Assembly (NCBI GenBank): GCA_017450435.1
Contig: JAFSTO010000039.1
Location: 1 to 64,000, forward strand
Length of the DNA stretch: 64,000 nt
DNA from: Paludibacteraceae bacterium
GTDB lineage: Bacteria; Bacteroidota; Bacteroidia; Bacteroidales; Paludibacteraceae
Direction: 5' to 3'
Shown here in pieces: positions 55,031 through 63,316 of the stretch (position 1 is the stretch's first letter; each line of letters starts with the position of its first letter). The notes under the pieces were generated by a model, which made no database searches, was not told where the DNA came from, and saw nothing but the letters and a program-made list of their open reading frames with translations. Made by a program: the position numbers and the translations under genes.

Positions 55031-56197
55031 ATGAAAATTCTGTTTGTCATTGACACCTACGATACCAGTAATAACGGCACAAGTATCTCCGCTCAACGTT
55101 TTGCGGCAGAGCTGCGTACACGTGGTCATGAAGTGATGATTCTGACGACCGGCGAGCCCGGAGAACACCGTTTCAACGTACCCAATTTTCGAATGCCGCT
55201 TTTCCAGCCACTGATGGACAAGCACGATTTTGACTTCGCCAAGTTCTGGGGTGAAGAGGCTGTCAGTACCATACGTAAAGCAGTTGATTGGTCTGACATC
55301 GTTCACTGCTTTTTACCCTTTGCCCTTGAGACCACTGCGCAACGCTATTCAAAACGTATCGGTAAACCGTGCACCGGTGCTTTTCACATACAGCCTGAGA
55401 ACATGACCTCATCAGTCGGATTAGGCAAGGTTGAATGGGTCACTGAAGTATTCTACAAGCAGTTTCGGCAGAATATGTACAACGGTTTTCGCCACATTCA
55501 CTGCCCTTCACAATTTATGGCAGACATGATAAAAGAGCGCGGCTACACTGCCAAACTGCATGTTATCTCCAACGGCATACAAGACGAGTTTATCAAGGCC
55601 GGTCACCGCAACATGGAGATGGGACGGCCCCCCAAAGCAGCAGAATATGAAGGAAAAAAACTGATTATAATGGTAGGACGATTGTCCGGTGAGAAGCGTC
55701 AGGATGTATTAATCAATGCCGTGCCTTACTCCAAGTATGCCGATGATATCCAGCTTGTTTTTGCAGGCAGAGGTCCTAAATACGACGAGTACGTAAAACT
55801 CGGCAGTGAACTGAAGAATCCTCCACAGTTTGTGTATAAGACCCGCGACGAATTGATAGACCTGCTCTCGCAGGCGGACTTATATGTACATGCCAGCGAT
55901 ATGGAAAGCGAGGCTATCAGTTGTATTGAAGCCTTCGCCACCGGTCTGGTTCCCGTCATTGCCAACTCTGAACTCAGCGCCACACCGCAGTTTGCGCTTG
56001 ACGGCAGGTCACTCTTCCTACCCGGCAATCCAAAGGACCTCGCACGAGCCATCGACTATTGGCTTGACCACAACACCGAGAGGGCTTACGTGGCTGAGCT
56101 TTATAGGAAAGCAGCAAAAAGATATTCGCTGAAAAACTCCGTAACACTATTTGAACAAATGCTACAAGAAGAAATAGATGATTGCAAGAAAGCTTGA
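55031..56197 (+). CDS. GT4-family glycosyltransferase
   Basis: 388 residues, GT-B fold. The N-domain has LFVIDTYDTSNNGTSISAQRFAAEL (split) with a glycine-less acceptor loop. The C-domain has MVGRLSGEKRQDVLI and the EX7E motif in ASDMESEAISCIEAFATG, both nucleotide-sugar contacts of the GT4 family. It transfers a sugar from an activated donor, probably in surface glycan assembly with the flippase upstream, or onto a lipid. Its last 20 bases overlap the start of the esterase gene. Confidence 0.93.
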   Translation: MKILFVIDTYDTSNNGTSISAQRFAAELRTRGHEVMILTTGEPGEHRFNVPNFRMPLFQPLMDKHDFDFAKFWGEEAVSTIRKAVDWSDIVHCFLPFALETTAQRYSKRIGKPCTGAFHIQPENMTSSVGLGKVEWVTEVFYKQFRQNMYNGFRHIHCPSQFMADMIKERGYTAKLHVISNGIQDEFIKAGHRNMEMGRPPKAAEYEGKKLIIMVGRLSGEKRQDVLINAVPYSKYADDIQLVFAGRGPKYDEYVKLGSELKNPPQFVYKTRDELIDLLSQADLYVHASDMESEAISCIEAFATGLVPVIANSELSATPQFALDGRSLFLPGNPKDLARAIDYWLDHNTERAYVAELYRKAAKRYSLKNSVTLFEQMLQEEIDDCKKA

Positions 56198-57305
56198 AAA
56201 AACGATAATTGCTGTACTGTTTGTTGTAATGAATGTTCAAGCGCAAGACATTACCTCACCCATTATTCATCCGGACGGTTCTGTAACGTTTCTTTACTAT
56301 AATCCAGACGCCAAAAACGTAAAAGTCGTTAGCGATTGCCTTCGCCGTCGTCCCGACCATAGCGCTTTTGGAGAGAAGACGCGCACAGAGAAGATGACTT
56401 GCGACAGCTTGGGAATATGGTCGCTCACCACCCGTCCGCTATTGCCCGAAGTCTATTCCTACAACTACATTGTTGACGGCACCCAAATACCCGATCCCTC
56501 TAACGCGGATTCAGCATACGTTCTTCTTCACAAAGTAAGTCACTTTGCCATAGGCGGCACCGAGCGCACTAATCTCTACCTTCCGGCTCCGGCAGATAAG
56601 CGCGGGCACATCGACTCACTCTCCTACTACAGCGAGCAGCAGGGTATAACCCGCCGGCTGCTTGTATATGTGCCTAACGGCTGTAATGAGCACACAAAGT
56701 TACCTGTACTTTTTCTTCTGCATGGTGTAAGCGGTGATGAACTGAGTTGGTTAGAACATGGTAAGGCTACCTGTATCCTTGACAACCTCACGGCACAAGG
56801 CAAGATTCCGCCGATGCTGGTTGTTATGCCGGACTGCAACGTGGTTAGAAAAATCATGCGCGGCAAACGCACCAATATCCTGCGCAACATGTTCAACTAC
56901 CCTGCCCTATGCAGGGGGGAGTTTGAGCGCGACTTCCATGAGTTGGAAGACTTTGTTGCCTCACGCTACAACATTTCTCCCCTTCGTCAAGACCACGCCA
57001 TAGCCGGTTTGAGCTCCGGAGCACGCCAGGCGGCAAACATTGCCAAACTGCAGCCTGACACTTTTGCAACCGTAGCGTTGTTCTGCCCGGTGGTACATCG
57101 CAGGCAGATACCTGACAGCAGCGACTCTGTCTATCAAGTGTATGTCGGGACCGACGACATGTTCTACAACAACGGAAAAAACTGCTATCGCCGACTGAAA
57201 AAAAACGGCGTCAACTGCACGCTGTATGAGACCCAAGGCGGTCATACATGGCGCAGTTGGCGCGAGTTTCTAACGGTGTTTCTACCTACTTTATTTTCAG
57301 AATAA
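56178..57305 (+). CDS. Secreted carbohydrate-esterase-like protein
   Basis: 375 residues with a signal peptide (MIARKLEKTIIAVLFVVMNVQAQ). An Ig-like E-set/CBM48-type domain (~25-120: PIIHPDGSVTFLYYNPDAKNVKV, split) is followed by an esterase-D/feruloyl-esterase fold (~130-375). The fold has LPVLFLLHGVSGDELSWLEHG, the nucleophile elbow GLSSGA (Ser ~279) and the likely catalytic His in GGHTWRSW. It is an extracellular or periplasmic esterase for acylated sugars. The start lies inside the GT4 gene (20-base overlap), and the first later methionine would lose the signal peptide. Confidence 0.9.
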   Translation: MIARKLEKTIIAVLFVVMNVQAQDITSPIIHPDGSVTFLYYNPDAKNVKVVSDCLRRRPDHSAFGEKTRTEKMTCDSLGIWSLTTRPLLPEVYSYNYIVDGTQIPDPSNADSAYVLLHKVSHFAIGGTERTNLYLPAPADKRGHIDSLSYYSEQQGITRRLLVYVPNGCNEHTKLPVLFLLHGVSGDELSWLEHGKATCILDNLTAQGKIPPMLVVMPDCNVVRKIMRGKRTNILRNMFNYPALCRGEFERDFHELEDFVASRYNISPLRQDHAIAGLSSGARQAANIAKLQPDTFATVALFCPVVHRRQIPDSSDSVYQVYVGTDDMFYNNGKNCYRRLKKNGVNCTLYETQGGHTWRSWREFLTVFLPTLFSE

Positions 57306-57312
57306 AACCCGT

Positions 57313-58269
57313 TTATCTTCCTTCTATTTTCACCTCGTTATAACCTTCATGCTGCGGACCGACGGCAACATACTGCCATGAGAAATCAGTGCCTGCTGTA
57401 AGGATAGTGTAGAACGAGTTGTAGTAATGGTCCTGCATCTTGTCAAGACGAAGGTAGAGGACATTCTTAAATCGCGTGAGGTTGCGGTGATGGGAATGAC
57501 CTTGCAGCACAAGTTCAACCCCGTATCTGCTAAAGAGGTCGGCAAGGTCATAGGTCTCCTCAAGAGCAAAATTGGACGTGTGTCCCTGCGACTGGTCTTT
57601 CTTCCACAGATGAGTATGTGTGAAGCATACTATATGCCTGTAACCGGCCGTCCCTGCCTCTTGCAGCACCTTTTCCAGCCAAGCACGCTGCGCTGCACCT
57701 AACGTACCGTTTGACGAGTCAAGGCAGATATACATGTCTTGCAAACCGGAGGGGGTTTGTACTACGAAATAATAGGATGATGTATGCCAGTAGTCGCGAT
57801 AAACATTCCATTGTCCGAAATATATATCATGGTTACCCGGCGTACAATACACCTGACGTCCGGCAGCTCTGATACGGTCCACGTATGCCAGAAATTTAGG
57901 CTGATAACCTTTCCCGTTGATTAGGTCGCCCAAGCATAGGCAGAAAGGAGCCGCATCTGCGTCTTCAAGATATGCGCTGGTGAAAGTATCAAGGTTGATA
58001 GTAGTGTTATCGACATGAATATCCGTCATTATATACACCCGATAGTTATCCTGCGCCACCAACACTGTATCAAAACCGTGAGTGCTATTATACTCCTGTG
58101 ACTGCGCAAAACGCTCGTCTGAACCGGCTGACTCCGTATAGAACATACCCACCACATCAAGGCGGTTGCACGAACAGGTCAAGAGCACACCCCAAAAAAG
58201 CATGAATCGGACAATAGAGCGGACGTAATCAATGCCACTTTGAACGCTATTTGAAGAAAATCTTTTCAT
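57313..58269 (-). CDS. Calcineurin-like metallophosphoesterase
   Basis: 318 residues from the ATG at 58269; an ATG four codons earlier is also possible. A hydrophobic N-terminus (FMLFWGVLLTCSC) suggests export, with only a poor lipobox. The five metallophosphoesterase motifs are complete: TDIHVD, CLGDLI, TPGNHDIYF, FTHTHLW and QGHSHH, giving the dinuclear metal site. It should hydrolyse a phosphomonoester or diester outside the cytoplasm; the substrate is unknown. It is the last gene of a three-gene leftward run and ends 7 bases from the convergent esterase. Confidence 0.9.
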   Translation of the reverse strand: MKRFSSNSVQSGIDYVRSIVRFMLFWGVLLTCSCNRLDVVGMFYTESAGSDERFAQSQEYNSTHGFDTVLVAQDNYRVYIMTDIHVDNTTINLDTFTSAYLEDADAAPFCLCLGDLINGKGYQPKFLAYVDRIRAAGRQVYCTPGNHDIYFGQWNVYRDYWHTSSYYFVVQTPSGLQDMYICLDSSNGTLGAAQRAWLEKVLQEAGTAGYRHIVCFTHTHLWKKDQSQGHTSNFALEETYDLADLFSRYGVELVLQGHSHHRNLTRFKNVLYLRLDKMQDHYYNSFYTILTAGTDFSWQYVAVGPQHEGYNEVKIEGR

Positions 58270-58287
58270 GTCTGTTACCATTTCACA

Positions 58288-59034
58288 CTAAAACTTATAC
58301 GCAAAACCCACCTTCACTTTCGCCCCATAGAACGATGCGTTAAGGTGGAACATCCCCGTAGGTTTGCACAACACCTCTGCCAGCAACCTAAAGTGCGAAG
58401 CTGCATTATACTCATATTCAAAGTTTGAAGAAGGCGGAAAATCATAGTACGCCCCGAGGAAGAATATAGGTTGCCACATGCGCTCATACTCCAGTTCAGT
58501 GTAATCGGAAACACCAAAATAGATATTCCACCTCTCGCATAGCGGTCGCACATTTACCGATAGTCGATACAGCACATTCAGTGCATCAATAACGTATTCC
58601 TCTTCAGAATTCCACATTCGTCCGTAGTCTGCCCACATCTGGGTAAAACAGCCGACCTGCAAACTCACATAGTCCATTCGATAGCCGAGGCTGAGAGCAC
58701 CCGCTGCATTATGCATTCTGTTGCGCTGGACCGCCTTGTAAAGCACGCTTGCGTCAACGAACATTTCTCCCACAGGCACTGCAAACTTCGGCCTTAGAGT
58801 GGCAGAAGCAGTATAAACATTTGAGGACAAACCCTCAAAAGCGGCCTCCAACTCAACATTAGCATTCAGCGGCATATATGCCTTCAATTCACCACCTCCG
58901 AAATGTTGCCATGTAGTGTTGTAACCATACGTGCCCAGCACCGACAGCGAATAAGGTCGGGCAGCACGGGTGGTTAAGACAAAGGCAACCACAAACGTGG
59001 TTGCCAAAGCGATATATCTTTTCAGTCGTACCAT
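58288..59034 (-). CDS. Outer-membrane beta-barrel protein of unknown function
   Basis: 248 residues from the ATG at 59034 (three codons after another ATG). A signal peptide (YIALATTFVVAFVLTTRAA) leads into regularly spaced amphipathic strands rich in Tyr, Phe and Gly. The last residues, GAKVKVGFAYKF, end in phenylalanine as outer-membrane proteins do. No named family is recognised. It sits between an Ntn-hydrolase and a phosphoesterase on one strand, so it may serve the same surface process. Confidence 0.75.
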   Translation of the reverse strand: MVRLKRYIALATTFVVAFVLTTRAARPYSLSVLGTYGYNTTWQHFGGGELKAYMPLNANVELEAAFEGLSSNVYTASATLRPKFAVPVGEMFVDASVLYKAVQRNRMHNAAGALSLGYRMDYVSLQVGCFTQMWADYGRMWNSEEEYVIDALNVLYRLSVNVRPLCERWNIYFGVSDYTELEYERMWQPIFFLGAYYDFPPSSNFEYEYNAASHFRLLAEVLCKPTGMFHLNASFYGAKVKVGFAYKF

Positions 59035-59090
59035 AATCACCATTATCTTTCTTCACACGCCATACTGCCAAGTATGGTTTCATCGTATCA

Positions 59091-60680
59091 CTACTCAGCC
59101 GGTGCGGGTTCAGCGTCAGGGTTTGCCGGGGCATCAGGTGCGGGTTCAGCGTCAGGGTTTGCCGGGACATCAGGTGCCGGTTCCGGCGCAGGTACAGCCT
59201 CCGCCATAGGAGCCGGCTTGGCAAGGTACTTGCGGAATGCGCGAGTGTAAATAGCAGGGAAACCGGCAGCAACAGCCTGATATTGACTGAAGAATTGTTC
59301 GACAGTCATTTTGCCGGTCTTCCAGCGGGTATAGAGTTTGTCGTACTGTGCGTTAATCTGTTTCTCTGCTTTCAGCGTACATGACATCAGCGAGGGGTAA
59401 CGTTTTTTTCCGAAGAGGATAGTGTGAAGTTGCACGTACTGCTTGCCATTACTCATCGGCTCAGGGAAGACGTGGTCCATCTTTATCTGCATTGCCATGT
59501 TGGACAACAAGCATGTTGAGTCAGTCTCTGTACGTTTCATAGCCTCAGGTAGGCGGTCTTTGTCGCACACCACCGCCGGCATAGCCACACCACAGACAGG
59601 ATATCCGAGAATGGTCCACATAGCAGGTCCCTCAAATACCACTGCTGCTGACGTTATACGCTGCGGGATAAAATCCTGATCTACCACCACCCCCGCAGGT
59701 GGGCAGTAGCCCTCAGGGAATCCCAGCACCTCATGTCTGTATGAGCGCGAAAGATGGTTAAACAGCCACTGGTGTCCTATTCCCATAGGCTGGTGTGTCC
59801 AATGGTCGCTAAGGTCATGCATTGCTGCCTCGGCTGTCATATAACGCTCATATCCCTGATACTTAGTCGGGTCGCCGGCAAAGGCGAAGTTAGTTTGTAC
59901 ACGATAGCCCTTAGCCTCCTCGTTCACATCATAAACGACGTAACGCCAATTGTTGGCCTCCACATAGATAGCTCCACCCGCAGCATCAATAACACCGAAA
60001 TTAGCCTGTATGCCAAGCGGATGAGGCAAAGTATCCAATAGATTAAGGAAGTCTGCCACAGTGGCACAAGTAGCAAGGGCGCGGAACATTATCTCTCCCT
60101 CTTTGTCACTAAACGGTACCTGAGGGACCAACTCAGGATGTTTGTTAACGGAGTCAAGCCACAAGTCCAACTCTGCCTGAACAGAGTCAATATAAGCTCC
60201 CTCGGTCTTTAGTGCCATACGCAGCGAATCAAGCGATGCCGCATATCTCACACGCATGGTATCGGCAAGAATACGGTCCCTCTGTTTCTTTAGCGAAAGA
60301 GAATCTGATAACACCTGACTAAAACGAGCAGCCAAACGGTCGGAGTCACGATGGTGACGAAGGAGGTCTGAACGATAGTCGGCAGTAAGTGAGTCCTCGT
60401 CGAAATTATATACTGCCGTGTTCATAACCGCAAAGCCGAGACTGTTCTGCCCTGCCCAAACCTCGCCGGAATCAACGGGAGCATTCACCAATCCTACAAA
60501 AGCCACACTATCCACATCAAACCATGCCAAACGATTATCCAGGCAATCGGTATCGCGGTTCTTAAACATCAGCGGAACGCCCGACTCTGTGCGATTAGCG
60601 GATATGATGACCGATGTACAAGCAATGGCGCTGACATAGGTAATGAGCAGAAGACAAAAGGAGAGCAGATATCTTTTCAT
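59091..60680 (-). CDS. Secreted Ntn-hydrolase (C45/choloylglycine-hydrolase-like)
   Basis: 529 residues. The signal peptide (MKRYLLSFCLLLITYVSAIA) is cut just before Cys21, giving CTSVIISAN as the mature N-terminus. This is how Ntn cysteine hydrolases expose their nucleophile. FKNRDTDCLDNR (~40) supplies the Arg/Asp pair. A helical, highly charged insert (~85-190) interrupts the fold. The core resumes with LPHPLGIQANFGVIDAAGGAI (split), YVEANNW, and RVQTNFAF. It may hydrolyse amides such as conjugated bile acids, acyl-homoserine lactones or penicillin V. The C-terminus is Pro/Ala-rich, encoded by a 36-bp tandem repeat. Confidence 0.85.
   Translation of the reverse strand: MKRYLLSFCLLLITYVSAIACTSVIISANRTESGVPLMFKNRDTDCLDNRLAWFDVDSVAFVGLVNAPVDSGEVWAGQNSLGFAVMNTAVYNFDEDSLTADYRSDLLRHHRDSDRLAARFSQVLSDSLSLKKQRDRILADTMRVRYAASLDSLRMALKTEGAYIDSVQAELDLWLDSVNKHPELVPQVPFSDKEGEIMFRALATCATVADFLNLLDTLPHPLGIQANFGVIDAAGGAIYVEANNWRYVVYDVNEEAKGYRVQTNFAFAGDPTKYQGYERYMTAEAAMHDLSDHWTHQPMGIGHQWLFNHLSRSYRHEVLGFPEGYCPPAGVVVDQDFIPQRITSAAVVFEGPAMWTILGYPVCGVAMPAVVCDKDRLPEAMKRTETDSTCLLSNMAMQIKMDHVFPEPMSNGKQYVQLHTILFGKKRYPSLMSCTLKAEKQINAQYDKLYTRWKTGKMTVEQFFSQYQAVAAGFPAIYTRAFRKYLAKPAPMAEAVPAPEPAPDVPANPDAEPAPDAPANPDAEPAPAE
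59101..59172. repeat. 36-bp tandem repeat in the Ntn-hydrolase gene
   Basis: Two consecutive 36-base units (59101-59136 and 59137-59172) differ at one position and are followed by a partial copy. They encode 12-residue Pro/Ala/Asp/Glu units (PAPDAPANPDAE). The length keeps frame, so copy-number change would alter only tail length. Confidence 0.9.
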
Positions 60681-60696
60681 ACATCCATATTTTTTG

Positions 60697-60727
60697 CAAA
60701 ATTACAATATTTATTCCAATTACGCAA
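60697..60727 (-). promoter_or_regulatory. Promoter of the Ntn-hydrolase operon
   Basis: On the minus strand the -33 TTG (60727-60725) is 20 bases from the -7 box TAATTTTG (60704-60697). The leader would be about 10 nt. It would drive the Ntn-hydrolase, beta-barrel and phosphoesterase genes. Confidence 0.72.
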
Positions 60728-60790
60728 GCAAAGCGTTCATAATTTTATCATTCAAACTCGTCAAAAACACATTTTTTAGTGACATTGCGA

Positions 60791-60830
60791 AACTGAGAAG
60801 ATACGCTCATTACGGCATATCTTCTCAGTT
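60791..60830 (-). terminator. Hairpin after the ribbon-helix-helix gene
   Basis: A perfect 13-bp stem (60791-60803 with 60818-60830) and a 14-base loop, starting 4 bases past the stop at 60834. The T tract after it is short, so efficiency is uncertain. Confidence 0.6.
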
Positions 60831-60833
60831 AGA

Positions 60834-61037
60834 CTAATCAAACAGCGTCGGGCTGTCCTTTTCAAATTGTTGCAGCAGGTTCTTCATCAAAATCTCTCGT
60901 ATGAGTCGTGACCTGTTGCGCACGTTATATCGTGCACAACAACGCTGTAAAACATTATACTCGCTATCGTTGAGACTCATCATCACCTTGTGGCGACGAG
61001 GCAGGCGTTTACTCTTATTATGAGAAGGTTCCGTCAA
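60834..61037 (-). CDS. Ribbon-helix-helix DNA-binding protein
   Basis: 67 residues. The RHH pattern is seen in HKVMMSLNDSEYNVLQRCCARYNVRNRSRLIREI (split): a beta strand for DNA contact, then two helices joined by the NRSR turn. The start is a TTG at 61037; the next ATG would remove the N-terminal basic arm (KSKRLPRRHK) that precedes the strand. Related small proteins with this C-terminus (PTLFD) are common in Bacteroidales. It may autoregulate or control a mobilisation-type function. No partner toxin is adjacent. Confidence 0.72.
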   Translation of the reverse strand: MTEPSHNKSKRLPRRHKVMMSLNDSEYNVLQRCCARYNVRNRSRLIREILMKNLLQQFEKDSPTLFD

Positions 61038-61071
61038 GTGTATTTCTCAATTATACCAACAATTTTATCTA

Positions 61072-61830
61072 TTATAACCCCACAGCGAGCCGTGCTCCGA
61101 ACGTAACGAAGGAATGCGAACCTACGCCGCTGTACGGCGTTCCGTCAACATGCTCTGTCATACTGAACCGGGCGTTTTGTATTTCGCCATAAAGGCCTAA
61201 TCCGACAGTGCGTTGCTTCTTACTTGTGTACTGCCAAGCCAAGCACAAGTTGGCAAAAAGTCCGCCGATAGTGTTCTTTGTTACAGCTATACCATACCCC
61301 ACCCCCATGGCAAGCAGTGGCGCATGGGCTGTCTGAGTAAGAGGTATCTCACCTCGAAGTTGTATAGGGAGGAACGAGTAAGTACCACTCAAGGCATTGT
61401 TATTCTCTGAACCAAAGAACATCCCATGGTATCCGAACGCACCACCGATGAATATTGCTCTTCCAAAAAGGTTAGCCGTACCTATAGCGATGTCAACACA
61501 AGCGGCTCCGCCACTACCTGCACCTGCCAACCATGTTGCTCCGCCACCGGCGGACAAACCCACACGCACACGTTTGGTACGAACATCCTCCACTGATGCT
61601 TCCTCCACTGCCGTAGTGTCTTCACTCACAACGCTCTCTACATCGCTTCTCAGATATTGAAAGCGCGCACCGCTACCATCACGGATAACAATAACCTGCT
61701 CGTTCTGAAAAACAATGTCGCCGCTTATCTTCGCACCCGACTTCAGCACAACAACCTCACCACGGCAAGGAAGAACAGACTGAGCTATGAAACAGCAAAT
61801 AATCGCTACTATTTCTGTTATCTTTCGCAT
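61072..61830 (-). CDS. Secreted protein with Sm-like strand region and beta-barrel
   Basis: 252 residues with a signal peptide (MRKITEIVAIICCFIAQSVLPCRG). Residues ~25-70 (VVVLKSGAKISGDIVFQNEQ, VIVIRDGSGARFQY) resemble the short SH3/Sm-like domain often found before outer-membrane proteins. After an acidic Glu/Val linker, Gly-rich amphipathic strands form a probable beta-barrel (GLSAGGGATWLAGAGSGGAA, FVTFGARLAVGL at the end). The family is not recognised. The promoter lies 20 bases upstream. Confidence 0.75.
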   Translation of the reverse strand: MRKITEIVAIICCFIAQSVLPCRGEVVVLKSGAKISGDIVFQNEQVIVIRDGSGARFQYLRSDVESVVSEDTTAVEEASVEDVRTKRVRVGLSAGGGATWLAGAGSGGAACVDIAIGTANLFGRAIFIGGAFGYHGMFFGSENNNALSGTYSFLPIQLRGEIPLTQTAHAPLLAMGVGYGIAVTKNTIGGLFANLCLAWQYTSKKQRTVGLGLYGEIQNARFSMTEHVDGTPYSGVGSHSFVTFGARLAVGL

Positions 61831-61849
61831 GGCAAGTTATATAACACTG

Positions 61850-61880
61850 CAAAGATACAATAATTATTTGAAATACACAA
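61850..61880 (-). promoter_or_regulatory. Promoter of the 252-residue protein gene
   Basis: On the minus strand the -33 TTG (61880-61878) is exactly 20 bases from the -7 box TATCTTTG (61857-61850). The leader is about 13 nt. Confidence 0.72.
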
Positions 61881-61956
61881 GACTGCCTTTAACAAATTTC
61901 ACAAAAAAAATGAGAAGTCCGCTATATATAGCTTTTGCCACAGGCATTACTGAAAA

Positions 61957-62535
61957 TCAGAACTTCAGAAAACGGTCCAGCTCAAGCGGACCATAGACCG
62001 CATATCCGCCCATTCCCGCAAGCACGATGAGCAAAATAGGATGTGCCTTAAATAGCAAGGTTCCGAAGAACACTAAAGCAAAGAAGATGACGCTCCACCA
62101 GTCTATAAAATTATCTCCTGTCATCAGCAAAAGAGCCGCAGCCGCTATCAGCCCGATGACAGTTATACGCAGCGAAGCCAGTCCGCCTGCCACCCACTTG
62201 TTGTCTTTCAAGCGAAGGTAAACCTGACACACGATGAGCATTATTATCACTGAAGGTAAGATAATAGACGACGTAGCAACAACGGAGCCGAGTACTGACA
62301 TCCATTCACTGTAGCCTGCGGTAAGACACGCTTTATAGCCCACATACGTGGCAGAATTGATACCGATTGGTCCGGGGGTCATTTGCGAGACAGCCACTAT
62401 ATCCACAAACTCCTGCGACGTCATCCAGCCATAGGTCTCTATCTCATGCTGAATGAGCGAGATAATGGCATAGCCTCCGCCAAAGCCAAAGAGACCTATT
62501 TTAAAAAATGATATGAAAAGTTGTAAATAAAGCAC
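61957..62535 (-). CDS. CHR-family transporter, half-size unit B
   Basis: 192 residues from a GTG. One CHR domain: LFISFFKIGLFGFGGGYAII near the N-terminus, then QMTPGPIGINSATYVGYKAC (PGP region). About five to six helices follow, ending AHPILLIVLAGMGGYAVYGP. Full-length ChrA has two such halves in one chain; here they are separate genes, as in short-chain CHR pairs where both halves assemble. The substrate may be chromate or another oxyanion. It lies 53 bases past unit A. Confidence 0.92.
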   Translation of the reverse strand: MLYLQLFISFFKIGLFGFGGGYAIISLIQHEIETYGWMTSQEFVDIVAVSQMTPGPIGINSATYVGYKACLTAGYSEWMSVLGSVVATSSIILPSVIIMLIVCQVYLRLKDNKWVAGGLASLRITVIGLIAAAALLLMTGDNFIDWWSVIFFALVFFGTLLFKAHPILLIVLAGMGGYAVYGPLELDRFLKF

Positions 62536-62588
62536 AATAGCAATTACATAACGAGTCGGTTAAACAGAGTTGAATCCATGAATTCAAG

Positions 62589-63140
62589 TTAGTTGTCCTG
62601 TTGACTTCCGGTTTTGCCTTTCACCGCCACAAAAGCCACCCCGGCCATAATAGCCACTATGATAATAATGACCGGTGACACATTCATTCTCCAAATAAGC
62701 AGCGCGGCAAGCACCGGCATCCACAAGGTACGCCATGTGACCCGTGCCGAGATTGCCATCTTGTAAAGCGGAGCAGCTATAAGCGCCACAACAGCAGGAC
62801 GGATACCCTTAAAGACAGCTTCTACAGCAGGATAGTCGCGAAAACGTGTGAAGCAAGAGGCGATAAGCAGGATGATACAGAACGATGGCAAGACCGCGCC
62901 GAGCACTGCTGCCAACATACCGCGTATGCCACGAATCTTATAGCCTACGAAAACGGCAGTATTAACGGCAATAATTCCAGGTGCTGACTGAGCCAGAGCT
63001 ATAAGGTCAAGAAACTCCTGCTCCGCTATCCAGCCCCGGTTGTCCACCACCTCACGCTGCACAAGAGGAATCATAGCGTAGCCACCGCCAAGGGTGAATG
63101 CACCTATCTTAAAAAATGTATAGAATAACTGTATAAGCAC
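62589..63140 (-). CDS. CHR-family transporter, half-size unit A
   Basis: 183 residues from a GTG at 63140 (MLIQLFYTFFKIGAFTLGGGYAMIPLVQREVV, split). The conserved APGIIAVNTAVFVGYKIRG follows and about six membrane helices are seen. It should pair with unit B in opposite membrane topology to form the working carrier. Both genes are on one strand, with a terminator-like hairpin separating them from the lytic transglycosylase gene upstream. Confidence 0.92.
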   Translation of the reverse strand: MLIQLFYTFFKIGAFTLGGGYAMIPLVQREVVDNRGWIAEQEFLDLIALAQSAPGIIAVNTAVFVGYKIRGIRGMLAAVLGAVLPSFCIILLIASCFTRFRDYPAVEAVFKGIRPAVVALIAAPLYKMAISARVTWRTLWMPVLAALLIWRMNVSPVIIIIVAIMAGVAFVAVKGKTGSQQDN

Positions 63141-63224
63141 TGATTGTGAAATAAGTATCTATGTAAGAGGATTGATTGTCTTGTATTGTTTTGTTTGATA
63201 ACAGATAAAAATTCCATATATCAA

Positions 63225-63251
63225 AAAATAGAGACGGTCAAATGGCCGTCT
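63225..63251 (-). terminator. Terminator after the transglycosylase gene (GAGACGG family)
   Basis: AGACGG (63232-63237) pairs with CCGTCT (63246-63251), extended by a T-G wobble and a C-G pair around AAAT. Read leftward it is followed by a T-rich tract (complement of 63223-63229). It is a diverged member of the hairpin family at 9921. Confidence 0.7.
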
Positions 63252-63316
63252 GCCCCTATATCACGTTGCTTGCGGACTCAAGTGTCTCTTTGTTGCCGGC
63301 TGAGGTAAAACGGCTT

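Noticed and set aside
59101-59172. CRISPR-like array
   Set aside because: Only two directly adjacent in-frame units without spacers, inside a coding region.
61957-63140. Frameshifted single chrA gene
   Set aside because: Each half has its own start, complete conserved motifs and a 53-base gap; short-chain CHR pairs of this kind are known.
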